This document shows, piece after piece, positions 20,136 to 27,925 of a DNA stretch of 48,896 bases (its first letter is position 1; every line of letters begins with the position of its first letter). The stretch is from Acidobacteriota bacterium (GTDB lineage Bacteria > Acidobacteriota > Thermoanaerobaculia > Multivoradales > Multivoraceae): positions 1 to 48,896 of the forward strand of contig JAPOXA010000141.1 in NCBI GenBank assembly GCA_026707325.1, read 5' to 3'. The translations under genes were made by a program, and so were the position numbers. The notes beneath the pieces are model-generated. The model made no database searches. It was not told the origin of the DNA and saw only the letters and a program-made list of their open reading frames with translations.

Positions 20136-21239
20136 CTAGGCGAACGTCGCCTTCAGCCAGTCGCCCAGTACCCGGTTGAATTCCTCCGGCTTCTCCTGCT
20201 GGGTCCAGTGGCCGCAGTCCTTGATCGTGTGCTTGGCGATGTTCGGCACCAGCGCCTCGATGCCGTCGGCGGAGGAGGGAGGCAGGACGACGTCGTTCTC
20301 GGCGCCGACGTACAGGCAGGGCTGGTCGATCTTCTGGTCGACATCCTTCATCAGCTCCCAGTTGCGGTCGATGTTCCGGTACCAGTTGACGCCGCCGGTG
20401 AAGCCGGTGCGCTCGTAGACGCCGACGAAGTGGGCCAGTTCCGCTTCCGTGAGTAGAAGTTCGCCCCGCAGTGACTCGACCGAGCCGTGCCTGATGCTGT
20501 CGAGCAACTGGAACTTCCGTTCTGGAGCGTCGGCAGGGAGCTTGTTGAACTCCTCGGCGTTCCACGAACCGCGCCGCATGAAGGTGCGGAAAGACTTCTC
20601 GACGTCCGCTTCCAGCACCTCCTCTGCCTTCCAGGGTTCCTGGAACGCGACGACGTAGTTGTTCTCGCCGCGCATCCGGCGGAGTATCTCGATTGGCGGC
20701 TGAGGCGGTTGCGGTCCGGTGGCGGTGTTGACGCCGACCACGCCGAGCACGCGGTCCGGGTGCAGCCGGGGCATGGCCCACACCACGCCGCCGCCCCAGT
20801 CGTGGCCGACGAACACCGCCTTCTCGACACCGCGGGCGTCGAGCAGGCCGACCAGGTCGGCGCAGAGCTCCGCGATGTTGTAGGCCTCGATCCGGAGAGG
20901 CCGCTGGGTGTTGCCGTACCCGCGCTGGTCGGGCGCCAGCACGCGGAAACCCGCCGCGGACAGCGCCGCCAACTGGTGGCGCCAGGAGTAGGCCAGTTCC
21001 GGGAAGCCGTGGCTCAGCACGACGGGGACGCCCTCGGTCCCGCCCTCGTAAACGGCCATCCGGAGGCCGCCGTTGGTGCGGACGTAGTTCGGCTCGGGCC
21101 AGACCGGGCTGTCGGGCTCGGTCGCGGCGCCGGCGCCAGAGTTCGCGGCGAGTGCGGCGGCGCCAGCGGCTGAGCCGGCAATCAGGGTACGGCGGCTCAT
21201 CGCTGTGTCGGAGTTGCTGGAGTCGTCGTGGTTCGTCAT
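20136..21239 (-). CDS. Alpha/beta hydrolase, epoxide-hydrolase-like, Tat-exported
   Basis: A 367-residue enzyme with a twin-arginine leader: MSRRTLIAGSAAGAAALAA carries the SRR-x-L-I core, so it is probably exported folded to the periplasm. The mature part has the oxyanion motif SHGFPELAYSWRHQ (HG-x-P), DQRGYGNT, the nucleophile elbow VGHDWGGGVVW (Asp), a likely acid in VGAENDVVLP and the catalytic His in DCGHWTQQEKPEEF. Asp as nucleophile with HG-x-P points to the epoxide hydrolase or haloalkane dehalogenase group, and PQPPQPPIEILRRMRGENNY fits the cap domain of epoxide hydrolases. The substrate is not known. An internal ATG at residue 14 is the possible true start, beginning exactly at the Tat motif. 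Confidence 0.88.
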   Translation of the reverse strand: MTNHDDSSNSDTAMSRRTLIAGSAAGAAALAANSGAGAATEPDSPVWPEPNYVRTNGGLRMAVYEGGTEGVPVVLSHGFPELAYSWRHQLAALSAAGFRVLAPDQRGYGNTQRPLRIEAYNIAELCADLVGLLDARGVEKAVFVGHDWGGGVVWAMPRLHPDRVLGVVGVNTATGPQPPQPPIEILRRMRGENNYVVAFQEPWKAEEVLEADVEKSFRTFMRRGSWNAEEFNKLPADAPERKFQLLDSIRHGSVESLRGELLLTEAELAHFVGVYERTGFTGGVNWYRNIDRNWELMKDVDQKIDQPCLYVGAENDVVLPPSSADGIEALVPNIAKHTIKDCGHWTQQEKPEEFNRVLGDWLKATFA

Positions 21240-21339
21240 GGGAGGAATCGTAGCCCACGGACCGGCCGTCGCGCCGATGTCGTCATCGAGCCGCCGGACT
21301 GCTACCTTCTCCGGTACGAACGGCCGGAAAGGACCTGCG

Positions 21340-21672
21340 ATGAAACGCTTCTACCTCCTCCTCTGCGTCCTGGGCACGGTGCTGCCGTACTGGCAGTTTC
21401 TGCGGTTCTTCCTGGGCGACGGCGGGTTCGACCTGCCCGGCTTCATCGGCGCGGCGACGGCCAATCCCGTGGCGGCCGGCTTCAGCATTGACCTCGTCGT
21501 GTCGTCCGTTGCGTTCTGGGTGTTCCTGTTCGCGGACGGCCGCCGTCACCGCATCGGCCATCTCTGGGTCCATGTCGCGGTGAACCTGCTGGTCGGTCTG
21601 TCGCTGGCGTTGCCGCTCTACCTCTACCGCCGCACGGCGGCGATCGAGCAAGCGCGGGCCGCCGCGGCCTGA
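21340..21672 (+). CDS. DUF2834 small membrane protein
   Basis: A 110-residue protein with three hydrophobic segments: YLLLCVLGTVLPYWQFLRFF, a second with IDLVVSSVAFWVFLFAD, and VAVNLLVGLSLALPLYLY. The PYWQF segment, the acidic and glycine-rich loop after it and the FWVFLFADGRR turn match DUF2834, a small inner-membrane family of unknown function. The ATG at 21340 follows GAAAGGA; the open frame to 21205 would overlap the divergent hydrolase gene. It lies convergent to the thioesterase gene (19 bp). Confidence 0.85.
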   Translation: MKRFYLLLCVLGTVLPYWQFLRFFLGDGGFDLPGFIGAATANPVAAGFSIDLVVSSVAFWVFLFADGRRHRIGHLWVHVAVNLLVGLSLALPLYLYRRTAAIEQARAAAA

Positions 21673-21691
21673 GCCGGCGGGGTTCCTCGAG

Positions 21692-22186
21692 TCAGGGCGC
21701 CGCGTCCGGCGGCCACGGCTTGGTGCGGATGACGCGTCCGACGTCGCCCGGTTCGGCGATCGTGCGCTGATCCGAGAGGACTTGGTTCATCCGCTCGTGG
21801 ATCTCTGGCGGCAAGGGCGCACTGCGCCGCGTGTCCAGGTCGATGTGGATGCTCAGCAGCTCGTGCGTCGCGGCGACGTAGCCTTCATCGGCGTGCAGCA
21901 TGCGCATGAAGGTGTGGTACTTCTTGTCGTCGAAGCCCAGGAGTTCCGCTTCGACCACGATGGGCGCGCCCTCCGGAAGCTCCCTCAGCCAGGTGAGGTG
22001 GCTGTCGATCGAGAACGTGGAGCGCCGGTTCGAAATGCGGTAGGTCCGGTCGATGCCCAGGAATGCCGTCCAGGGGCCTGTCGCGTCGTCGAACACGACC
22101 AGGTAGTAGCCGGCGTTCATGTGGCCGTTGTGGTCGATCCACTTCGGCAGGACCGTGCCTGTCCAGATCTGCTGTGCGTCGGTCAT
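21692..22186 (-). CDS. Hotdog-fold acyl-CoA thioesterase-like protein
   Basis: A 164-residue cytoplasmic protein of the 4HBT-like hotdog superfamily. The sequence WIDHNGHMNAGYYLVVFDDA holds the DHNGHMN motif seen in the 4-hydroxybenzoyl-CoA-thioesterase branch and in the C-terminal part of carnitine dehydrogenases; the Asp is the likely catalytic residue. LLGFDDKKYHTFMRMLH is the second conserved strand-helix block. An upstream TTG at 22195 is possible, but the ATG at 22186 is standard. It is divergent from the LLM oxidoreductase with an 84-bp gap. The acyl substrate is not evident. Confidence 0.83.
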   Translation of the reverse strand: MTDAQQIWTGTVLPKWIDHNGHMNAGYYLVVFDDATGPWTAFLGIDRTYRISNRRSTFSIDSHLTWLRELPEGAPIVVEAELLGFDDKKYHTFMRMLHADEGYVAATHELLSIHIDLDTRRSAPLPPEIHERMNQVLSDQRTIAEPGDVGRVIRTKPWPPDAAP

Positions 22187-22270
22187 TCGTACCAACCCGG
22201 CGGTGCCGGAGTCTATGGCCTTGCTACGATCCCTCGCCGGTCGCGTCCGAAACCAGCAGGAGGTCGCCCC

Positions 22271-23110
22271 ATGAGAGTCGGCATTTCACTACCCGTCCGC
22301 GAGTTGAAGGACGACCTGGGCGCGGTCAAGGCGTTCGCCCAGGCTGCCGACGATCTCGGCTACACGCACCTGCGGGTGCCGGACCTGGTCGCGCGGCCGA
22401 AGAGCGGCCACCTGCACGAACCTCTGGTCATGCTGGCCTACGTCGCCGCGGTGGTGGAGAAGATCGAGCTCGTGCCGTCGGTCATCGTCACGCCGTCCCG
22501 GCAGACGGTGCTGCTGGCGAAGCAACTGGCCACACTCGAACGGCTGTCGGGCGGCGGCGTGCGCCTGGGCGTCGGCGTCGGCGGCAGCGAGGCGGAGTAC
22601 CGGGCGCTGGGGCAGGACTTCGGCACGCGGGGCGCCCGCTGCGAGGAACAGCTCGAACTGTTGCGGCGCCTGTGGGCGGAACCGGAGGTCGACTTCGAAG
22701 GCCGCTGGGACGTCGTCCAGGGTACGGGTATCGATCCCCTGCCGTCTCGTCCGATCCCGATCTGGATCGGCGCGCGGGGGTTGCCGGTGCCGCGCATCCG
22801 TCGGCGCATCGGCCGGCAGGCGGACGGCTGGTTCGTCCTGTGCTCGCCAGAGGATTTCGCCGGCCTGAAAGCGGATATCGGCGCCGCCGCCCGGGCCGCC
22901 GGCCGCGATCCGGCGGTGATCGGCACGGAGGCGGGGGTCGCCGTCGTCGGGCCGCGTGAGCACGAGTGGCAGGATCGCGTCCGCGGATGGCGGGAGAAGG
23001 GTCTGACTCACCTCTGCTTGCGGACTCTGGGCGGTGGGCTCGGCGCGGATGCCGACGTTCATATCGCGACGGCGCGCCGCGCCTTCGAAGAGCTTCAGGA
23101 GTTGTTCTGA
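22271..23110 (+). CDS. LLM-class flavin/F420-dependent oxidoreductase
   Basis: A 279-residue luciferase-like monooxygenase family enzyme (TIM-barrel). The N-terminus MRVGISLPVRELKDDLGAVK, the region LAYVAAVVEKIELVPSVIVT, RQTVLLAKQLATLERLSGGG and VRLGVGVGGSEAEYRALGQD are typical of LLM proteins using FMN or F420. PIWIGARGLPVPRIRRRIGR is the cofactor phosphate region. It is cytoplasmic; the substrate and the choice of FMN or F420 are unknown. AGGAGGT precedes the ATG at 22271. No F420 synthesis gene is in the window. Confidence 0.87.
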   Translation: MRVGISLPVRELKDDLGAVKAFAQAADDLGYTHLRVPDLVARPKSGHLHEPLVMLAYVAAVVEKIELVPSVIVTPSRQTVLLAKQLATLERLSGGGVRLGVGVGGSEAEYRALGQDFGTRGARCEEQLELLRRLWAEPEVDFEGRWDVVQGTGIDPLPSRPIPIWIGARGLPVPRIRRRIGRQADGWFVLCSPEDFAGLKADIGAAARAAGRDPAVIGTEAGVAVVGPREHEWQDRVRGWREKGLTHLCLRTLGGGLGADADVHIATARRAFEELQELF

Positions 23111-23143
23111 GCGGGTGGAGGTGACGTCCACGGCTTGCCCCGC

Positions 23144-23173
23144 TTGACTTCCGCCGGCCCGAGCGAGCAGAAT
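23144..23173 (+). promoter_or_regulatory. Candidate sigma70-type promoter for the homocitrate synthase operon
   Basis: TTGACT at 23144-23149 and CAGAAT at 23168-23173 are separated by 18 bp, in the gap before the aminoadipate operon. The -35 matches five of six consensus bases and the -10 four of six. Predicted transcription would start near 23180, leaving a leader of about 195 nt. Confidence 0.4.
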
Positions 23174-23319
23174 CCCAACCTTCCTGATGATCCAGTCCTC
23201 CTCATGAACTACACGACACACAGTTCGTCTCTGGTCAAGCGGCTGCACAAGCCGGGCGCGAAGCCTTGGCTCCAGGACTGGGTGTCCACAGCCTGAAGAC
23301 CGACACAGCGACCTTCTCG

Positions 23320-23355
23320 GCCGGCCATCCAGTTCAAGGGTGCGCCGGCTTTCTT
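23320..23355 (+). terminator. Terminator-like hairpin in the leader of the homocitrate synthase operon
   Basis: GCCGGC at 23320-23325 can pair with GCCGGC at 23344-23349 over an 18-base loop, followed by TTTCTT. It lies 20 bp before the start codon of the first operon gene, so if active it would act as an attenuator. A 30-codon open frame (23204-23296, MNYTTHSSSLVKRL...) precedes it but has no visible ribosome site. Both could be chance in GC-rich DNA. Confidence 0.3.
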
Positions 23356-23374
23356 GTATCCGGAGGATCCCTCC

Positions 23375-24535
23375 ATGCCTTCCCATCCAGCCATCATCGA
23401 GTCGACCCTGCGCGAGGGTGAGCAGTTCGCGAACGCCTTCTTCGACAGCGACCAGAAGGTGGAGATCGCGCGCCTCCTGGACGGGTTCGGAGTCGAGTAT
23501 GTCGAGCTGACCTCGCCAGCTGCGAGTCGAGGCAGCCGGGACGATTGCGAGCGGGTGGCGAACCTCGGGCTCCGCGCCAAGGTACTGACCCACACGCGAT
23601 GCCATCTGGACGACGCCAGGCTGGCGCTGGAGACCGGCGTCGACGGGATCGACGTCGTGTTCGGTACTTCCCGCTACCTGCGGGAGTACTCCCACGGCAA
23701 GAGCATGGAGCAGGTGATCGAGACGGCGGTCGAGGTGGTCGAGTACATCCGGTCGCACGATGTCGAGGTCCGCTTCAGTACGGAGGATTCGTTCCGCAGC
23801 GATCTGGACGATCTGATCCGCGCGTACCACGCCGTGAACGCCGTGGGTGTCAACCGTGTGGGGGTGGCGGACACCGTGGGCGTTGCGAGTCCCAGGCAGG
23901 TGTACGAGCTGGTACGGCGGCTGAGGCGAGAGGTCGACTGCGACATCGAGTTCCACGGCCACAATGACACCGGCTGTGCGGTCGCCAATGCGTTCTGTGC
24001 GCTGGAGGCGGGCGCAACCCATGTCGACACGTCGGTGCTCGGAATCGGCGAGCGGAATGGCATCACGCCGCTCGGCGGCCTGGTGGCGCGACTCTACGCC
24101 GAGGATCCCGAAGGCATCCGAAGCCGCTACGACCTGCCGCTCCTGCGGGAGATCGAGAACTACGTCGCTTCCCTGGTCGAGGTCGACGTGCCTTTCAACA
24201 ACTACATCACGGGCTACACGGCGTTCACCCACAAGGCGGGCATTCACGCCAAGGCGATCCTCAACGATCCCTCGAGCTACGAGATCCTGGATCCGGCCGA
24301 CTTCGGGCTCGACCGCTACGTCCACGTCGCGCATCGGCTGACCGGCTGGAACGCGATCAAGTCCCGCGTCGAGCAGTTGCGGCTCGATCTGAGCGATGCG
24401 CAGGTCAAGGAGATCACGGCCCACATCAAGGCGCTGGCCGATGAGAAGCCGCTCAGCCTGTCGGACGTTGACGCCCTGCTGCGGGACTACCACACGGCGG
24501 AGCTGTTGCCCGCGGTGGCGGGAGCTGCCGGGTGA
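23375..24535 (+). CDS. Homocitrate synthase (LYS20/LYS21 type)
   Basis: A 386-residue cytoplasmic TIM-barrel enzyme that condenses acetyl-CoA with 2-oxoglutarate to homocitrate, the first step of the alpha-aminoadipate route. Motifs: [17 protein letters not shown] (catalytic Arg-Glu), [20 protein letters not shown], the [14 protein letters not shown] metal-binding block (His-x-His), [15 protein letters not shown] and [20 protein letters not shown]. These fit homocitrate synthases of Thermus and fungi better than isopropylmalate or citramalate synthases, which carry a long C-terminal leucine-binding domain absent here. From memory, the C-terminal part ([23 protein letters not shown]) looks strikingly like fungal enzymes. 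The ATG at 23375 follows CGGAGGA; a TTG at 23354 is less likely. It overlaps the next gene by 4 bp. Confidence 0.9.
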   Translation: MPSHPAIIESTLREGEQFANAFFDSDQKVEIARLLDGFGVEYVELTSPAASRGSRDDCERVANLGLRAKVLTHTRCHLDDARLALETGVDGIDVVFGTSRYLREYSHGKSMEQVIETAVEVVEYIRSHDVEVRFSTEDSFRSDLDDLIRAYHAVNAVGVNRVGVADTVGVASPRQVYELVRRLRREVDCDIEFHGHNDTGCAVANAFCALEAGATHVDTSVLGIGERNGITPLGGLVARLYAEDPEGIRSRYDLPLLREIENYVASLVEVDVPFNNYITGYTAFTHKAGIHAKAILNDPSSYEILDPADFGLDRYVHVAHRLTGWNAIKSRVEQLRLDLSDAQVKEITAHIKALADEKPLSLSDVDALLRDYHTAELLPAVAGAAG

Positions 24536-25887
24536 CCGAGGTCGGTCGGCCGGCCGACATGGCCCGGACCTTCGCGCAGAAGGCGCTGGCCAGTGCTGGG
24601 GGCGAGGCGGCCGTCGCGGTCGGTCAGATCGTCGACGCGCGGCCGGACATCGCACTCAGCCACGACAACACGGCGCCGATCGCCGAGATCTGGCGGCAGT
24701 TCGGACAGGAGCGGGTCTCCATCCCGGAGCGGATGGCGGTCACTCTCGACCACGCCGTGCCGGCGCCGACGATCCGCCACGCCCGGAACCATGCTGAAGT
24801 CCGAGCCTTCGTCGCCGAGCAGGGTGTCGGCCACTTCTTCGAGGTCGGGCGCGGCATCTGCCACCAGGTGCTGAGCGAGGAGGCGGTCGTGCTGCCGGGC
24901 GACCTGATTCTCGGTTCCGACTCCCACACGCCGCACTTCGGCTGGCTAGGCGCCTTCGGCGCCGGCGTCGGCCGCAGCGAGATGGCGGTCATCTGGGCCA
25001 CCGGCGAACTCTGGCTCAGGGTGCCGGAGTCGATCCAGATCCGGCTCGAGGGAAAGCTCGGCGACTGGGCGACGACGAAGGATGTGGCGCTGACCCTGAT
25101 CGGGAAGCTGGGCGCGGCCGGCGCGCTCTACCGGAGCGTCGAGTTCGATGGGCCGGCGATCACGGGCCTGAGCCTCGACTCGCGCGCGGCACTGGTCAAC
25201 ATGATGGCGGAGATGGGGGCCAAGAACGCGTACATGCCGCCGGACCAGGCGGTGTTCGGATACCTCGCGGAACGGCTCGTCGCGCGGCCAGGTCGGCGGC
25301 CGGGAAGAGGCGCCGGACACGGCGAAACTGCGGAGGAAGCCGCGGGCCGGTTGGGGGAGAGGGCGCTCTACCCCGATCCCGGTGCGACCTATGCCGCCAA
25401 GCATGTGCTCGATCTGTCGGCCGTCGAACCGCGGGTGGCCCGGCCGCACCAGGTCGACGACACGGTCGGCGTCGGCGAGCTCGAGTCGGTGCGAGTCGAC
25501 CAGGCGTTCATCGGCACCTGCACGAACGGTCGGCTGGAGGATCTGGGTGCGGTCCATCGGGTGATGGTCGGACGGCGTACGGCGCCGGGCACGCGGATGG
25601 TCATAGTGCCTTCCTCGAGCGAGGTCTGGAGTGAAGCGCTGTCTCGCGGCTGGGTCGCGGATCTCGCAGCGGCCGGCGCCGTCTTCGGCACGCCGGGCTG
25701 CGGCCCCTGCATGGGCAACCACCTCGGCGTCCTGGCGCCGGGCGAGGTCTGCATCTCCAGCGCCAATCGGAACTTCCAGGGCCGGATGGGAGACCGGGGC
25801 TCGGAGATCTACCTGGCGTCGCCGGCCGTCGTGGCGGCGAGCGCGGTGGCCGGCCGGATCGTCCATCCACGGGAGGTCATGGGATGA
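24532..25887 (+). CDS. Homoaconitase large subunit (aconitase/LeuC family)
   Basis: A 451-residue [4Fe-4S] hydro-lyase subunit, cytoplasmic. The three cluster cysteines are in FIGTCTNG and [53 protein letters not shown] and [20 protein letters not shown] are the standard substrate and cluster blocks. Its place directly after homocitrate synthase and before a small subunit and a beta-decarboxylating dehydrogenase makes homocitrate to homoisocitrate conversion far more likely than the leucine route. A local insertion near residues 255-275 ([14 protein letters not shown]) is Gly/Arg-rich and lengthens a surface loop. GTG start overlapping the previous stop (GTGA). Confidence 0.87.
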   Translation: MTEVGRPADMARTFAQKALASAGGEAAVAVGQIVDARPDIALSHDNTAPIAEIWRQFGQERVSIPERMAVTLDHAVPAPTIRHARNHAEVRAFVAEQGVGHFFEVGRGICHQVLSEEAVVLPGDLILGSDSHTPHFGWLGAFGAGVGRSEMAVIWATGELWLRVPESIQIRLEGKLGDWATTKDVALTLIGKLGAAGALYRSVEFDGPAITGLSLDSRAALVNMMAEMGAKNAYMPPDQAVFGYLAERLVARPGRRPGRGAGHGETAEEAAGRLGERALYPDPGATYAAKHVLDLSAVEPRVARPHQVDDTVGVGELESVRVDQAFIGTCTNGRLEDLGAVHRVMVGRRTAPGTRMVIVPSSSEVWSEALSRGWVADLAAAGAVFGTPGCGPCMGNHLGVLAPGEVCISSANRNFQGRMGDRGSEIYLASPAVVAASAVAGRIVHPREVMG

Positions 25888-26402
25888 ACGGCCCGGTTGA
25901 CGTCGCGCAGCCGTTCCGTGGCCGGGTCTTCCGCTACGGCGACCACGTGAACACGGACGTCATCTTTCCGGGCCGCTACACGTACACGAAGAGCCGGCCG
26001 GAGGAAGTCGCGCCGCACGCGCTGGAGGATCTCGACCCGACGTTCGTCGAGCGCGTCCGGCCGGGCGACGTGATCGTCGCCGGCTGGAACTGGGGCTGCG
26101 GCTCGAGCCGCGAGCAGGCGGCGGTCTGCCTGCGCTACGCGGGGGTAGGCGCGGTCGTCGCGCGGAGCTTCGGGCGCATCTTCTACCGGAATGCCCTGAA
26201 CAACGGCCTGCTCGCGATCGTCTGCCCCGAGGCGGTCGACACGCTGGAGGAAGGCGGGGAGGTGGAGGTCGATCTGGAGGCGTCGGCGATCCGCCATGGC
26301 GAGGCCGCGTTCGCGTTCTCGCCGTTCAGCCCGGCCGTGCGGTCGATGATCGCGGCCGGTGGCCTGATCGAGCAGACGAAGCGACGCCTGGCGGCGGGCT
26401 AG
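25884..26402 (+). CDS. Homoaconitase small subunit (LeuD-like swivel domain)
   Basis: A 172-residue partner of the preceding large subunit. [19 protein letters not shown] is the N-terminal block, and [20 protein letters not shown] contains the conserved GCGSSREQA substrate-binding loop of aconitase-like small subunits. [20 protein letters not shown] follows. The length is usual for LeuD/HacB proteins. ATGA overlap with the large-subunit gene indicates equal translation of the two chains. Substrate choice (homocitrate rather than isopropylmalate) is inferred from the operon. Confidence 0.88.
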   Translation: MNGPVDVAQPFRGRVFRYGDHVNTDVIFPGRYTYTKSRPEEVAPHALEDLDPTFVERVRPGDVIVAGWNWGCGSSREQAAVCLRYAGVGAVVARSFGRIFYRNALNNGLLAIVCPEAVDTLEEGGEVEVDLEASAIRHGEAAFAFSPFSPAVRSMIAAGGLIEQTKRRLAAG

Positions 26403-26409
26403 CCGCGCC

Positions 26410-27435
26410 GTGACGAAGAGCCACGACGAGTCCGCGACGCCGGTCCATCTCGCCCGCATCGGCGGCGACGGCATCGGGCCCGAAGTCGTGGACGCGGCCG
26501 TGCGCGTCGTGGATGCCGTGTGCGGGGACCGGATCGAATGGGTCGACGCGGAGATGGGCTGGCGGACCTTCGAGCGCACGGGCAGTGCCCTGCCCGAGGC
26601 GACCATCGAGGTTCTGGAAGGCTGCGCCGGAGCCCTGTTCGGCGCGGTGTCGTCGCCGAGTCATGCGGTCGATGGCTATCGCAGCCCCATCGTCGAGCTG
26701 CGTCGGCGGATGGACCTCTACGCGAACGTGCGCCCGCTCCGCGGCGGCGCCGTTGACGCCGTTGTCGTCCGCGAGAACACGGAAGGGCTGTACTCCGGTC
26801 GCGAGCGGTGGGAGCGTGAAGGCGAAGTGGCGGTAGCCGAACGGGTGATCAGCCGCCTGGCGACAGAGCGGATCGTCCACTTCGCCTGCGAACTGGCGCA
26901 GTCACGGGCCGGCCATCGAGGAAGACGGCCCCTGCTCACCGTCGTCCACAAGGCGAACGTCCTTCGCCTGAGTGACGGCCTTTTCCGAGAGACCGCACTC
27001 GACGTCGCGAGTGGCTTCCCGGAGATCGAAGTCGAGGAGCAACTCGTCGACTCGATGGTCTACCGGATGATCCTCGAACCGGAGCGCTACGACGTGATCG
27101 TCGCGCCGAACCTCTACGGCGACATCCTGAGCGACGCCGGCGCCGCCCTGGTCGGCGGTCTGGGCATCGTCGGCTCCGCCAACTGCGGCGAACGCTTCTG
27201 CCTGGCGGAGCCGGTGCACGGCAGCGCGCCGGACATCGCTGGTCGGGGAATCGCGAACCCGATTGCGGCCGTTTCGGCCGCCGCGCTGCTGCTGCAGCGT
27301 GTGGGTCTGACCCGCCAGGCCGTCCGCGTCGGCGAGCTGGTTGCGGGTCACCACAAGAACGGACCCAGGACCCCCGACCAGGACGGAGACGCCACGACAG
27401 GGGACGTGGTCGGAGATCTGCTCCGTCGAGTCTGA
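26410..27435 (+). CDS. Homoisocitrate/isocitrate-type beta-decarboxylating dehydrogenase
   Basis: A 341-residue NAD(P)+-dependent dehydrogenase predicted to turn homoisocitrate into 2-oxoadipate. [20 protein letters not shown] is the N-terminal nucleotide region; the substrate-loop Arg cluster lies in [18 protein letters not shown], a spacing found in homoisocitrate and isocitrate enzymes. [29 protein letters not shown] (catalytic Lys), [20 protein letters not shown] (metal Asp) and [20 protein letters not shown] follow. Isopropylmalate dehydrogenase is the main alternative, but the GLYSGRE segment and operon context favour homoisocitrate. GTG start 7 bp after the small-subunit stop. Confidence 0.85.
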   Translation: MTKSHDESATPVHLARIGGDGIGPEVVDAAVRVVDAVCGDRIEWVDAEMGWRTFERTGSALPEATIEVLEGCAGALFGAVSSPSHAVDGYRSPIVELRRRMDLYANVRPLRGGAVDAVVVRENTEGLYSGRERWEREGEVAVAERVISRLATERIVHFACELAQSRAGHRGRRPLLTVVHKANVLRLSDGLFRETALDVASGFPEIEVEEQLVDSMVYRMILEPERYDVIVAPNLYGDILSDAGAALVGGLGIVGSANCGERFCLAEPVHGSAPDIAGRGIANPIAAVSAAALLLQRVGLTRQAVRVGELVAGHHKNGPRTPDQDGDATTGDVVGDLLRRV

Positions 27436-27489
27436 GTCGGCTTTGATTCGCCAGCCGCGCAGGGCAACCACCTGTCAGTCCCAAGCGTC

Positions 27490-27912
27490 TCAGTCTTCAA
27501 CCAAGCGCTTACCCATACTCAGGACATCGTCTTCCGCGTAGCCGATCGAACGGTAGAACTCCGCGGCCCTGGCGTTCGATCTCCTGACCTGCAGGTTGAT
27601 CTTGGGACAACCCATCTTCCCCAGTCGTGTTTCGGCCTCGTCCATCATGAGTCGCCCGAGGCCCTGCCTCCTGTACTCCGGGGCAACCGCCAGGTAGTTG
27701 ATCCAGCCGCGGTGGCCCTCATAGCCGGCCATGATGGTCGCTGTTACTCGGTCGTCGAGGAGCCCGACGAGAAACAGACTCCGTTGAACCAGCAGCTTTC
27801 GCCGGATGTCCTTCACGGGGTCGTTCCAGGGGACGACGAGCCCGCACTGCCGCCACAGGGCGACCACGTTGTTTTCGTCGGACTCGCGGTAGACGCGGAT
27901 CAACTGCTGCAT
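27490..27912 (-). CDS. ypeA: GNAT acetyltransferase, YpeA-like
   Basis: A 140-residue single-domain GNAT protein, cytoplasmic, using acetyl-CoA. VVALWRQCGLVVPWNDPVKD is a block specific to the YpeA group. Acetyl-CoA-binding motif A is AVAPEYRRQGLGRLMMDEAE (R/Q-x-x-G-x-G/A). The C-terminal GCPKINLQVRRSNARAAEFY and DDVLSMGKRLVED also match E. coli YpeA as I remember it. The substrate of YpeA proteins is not established. It is convergent with the homoisocitrate dehydrogenase gene and lies 13 bp downstream of the amidohydrolase stop region on the other side, sharing its strand. Confidence 0.85.
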   Translation of the reverse strand: MQQLIRVYRESDENNVVALWRQCGLVVPWNDPVKDIRRKLLVQRSLFLVGLLDDRVTATIMAGYEGHRGWINYLAVAPEYRRQGLGRLMMDEAETRLGKMGCPKINLQVRRSNARAAEFYRSIGYAEDDVLSMGKRLVED

Positions 27913-27925
27913 GAGGAACGGATCC

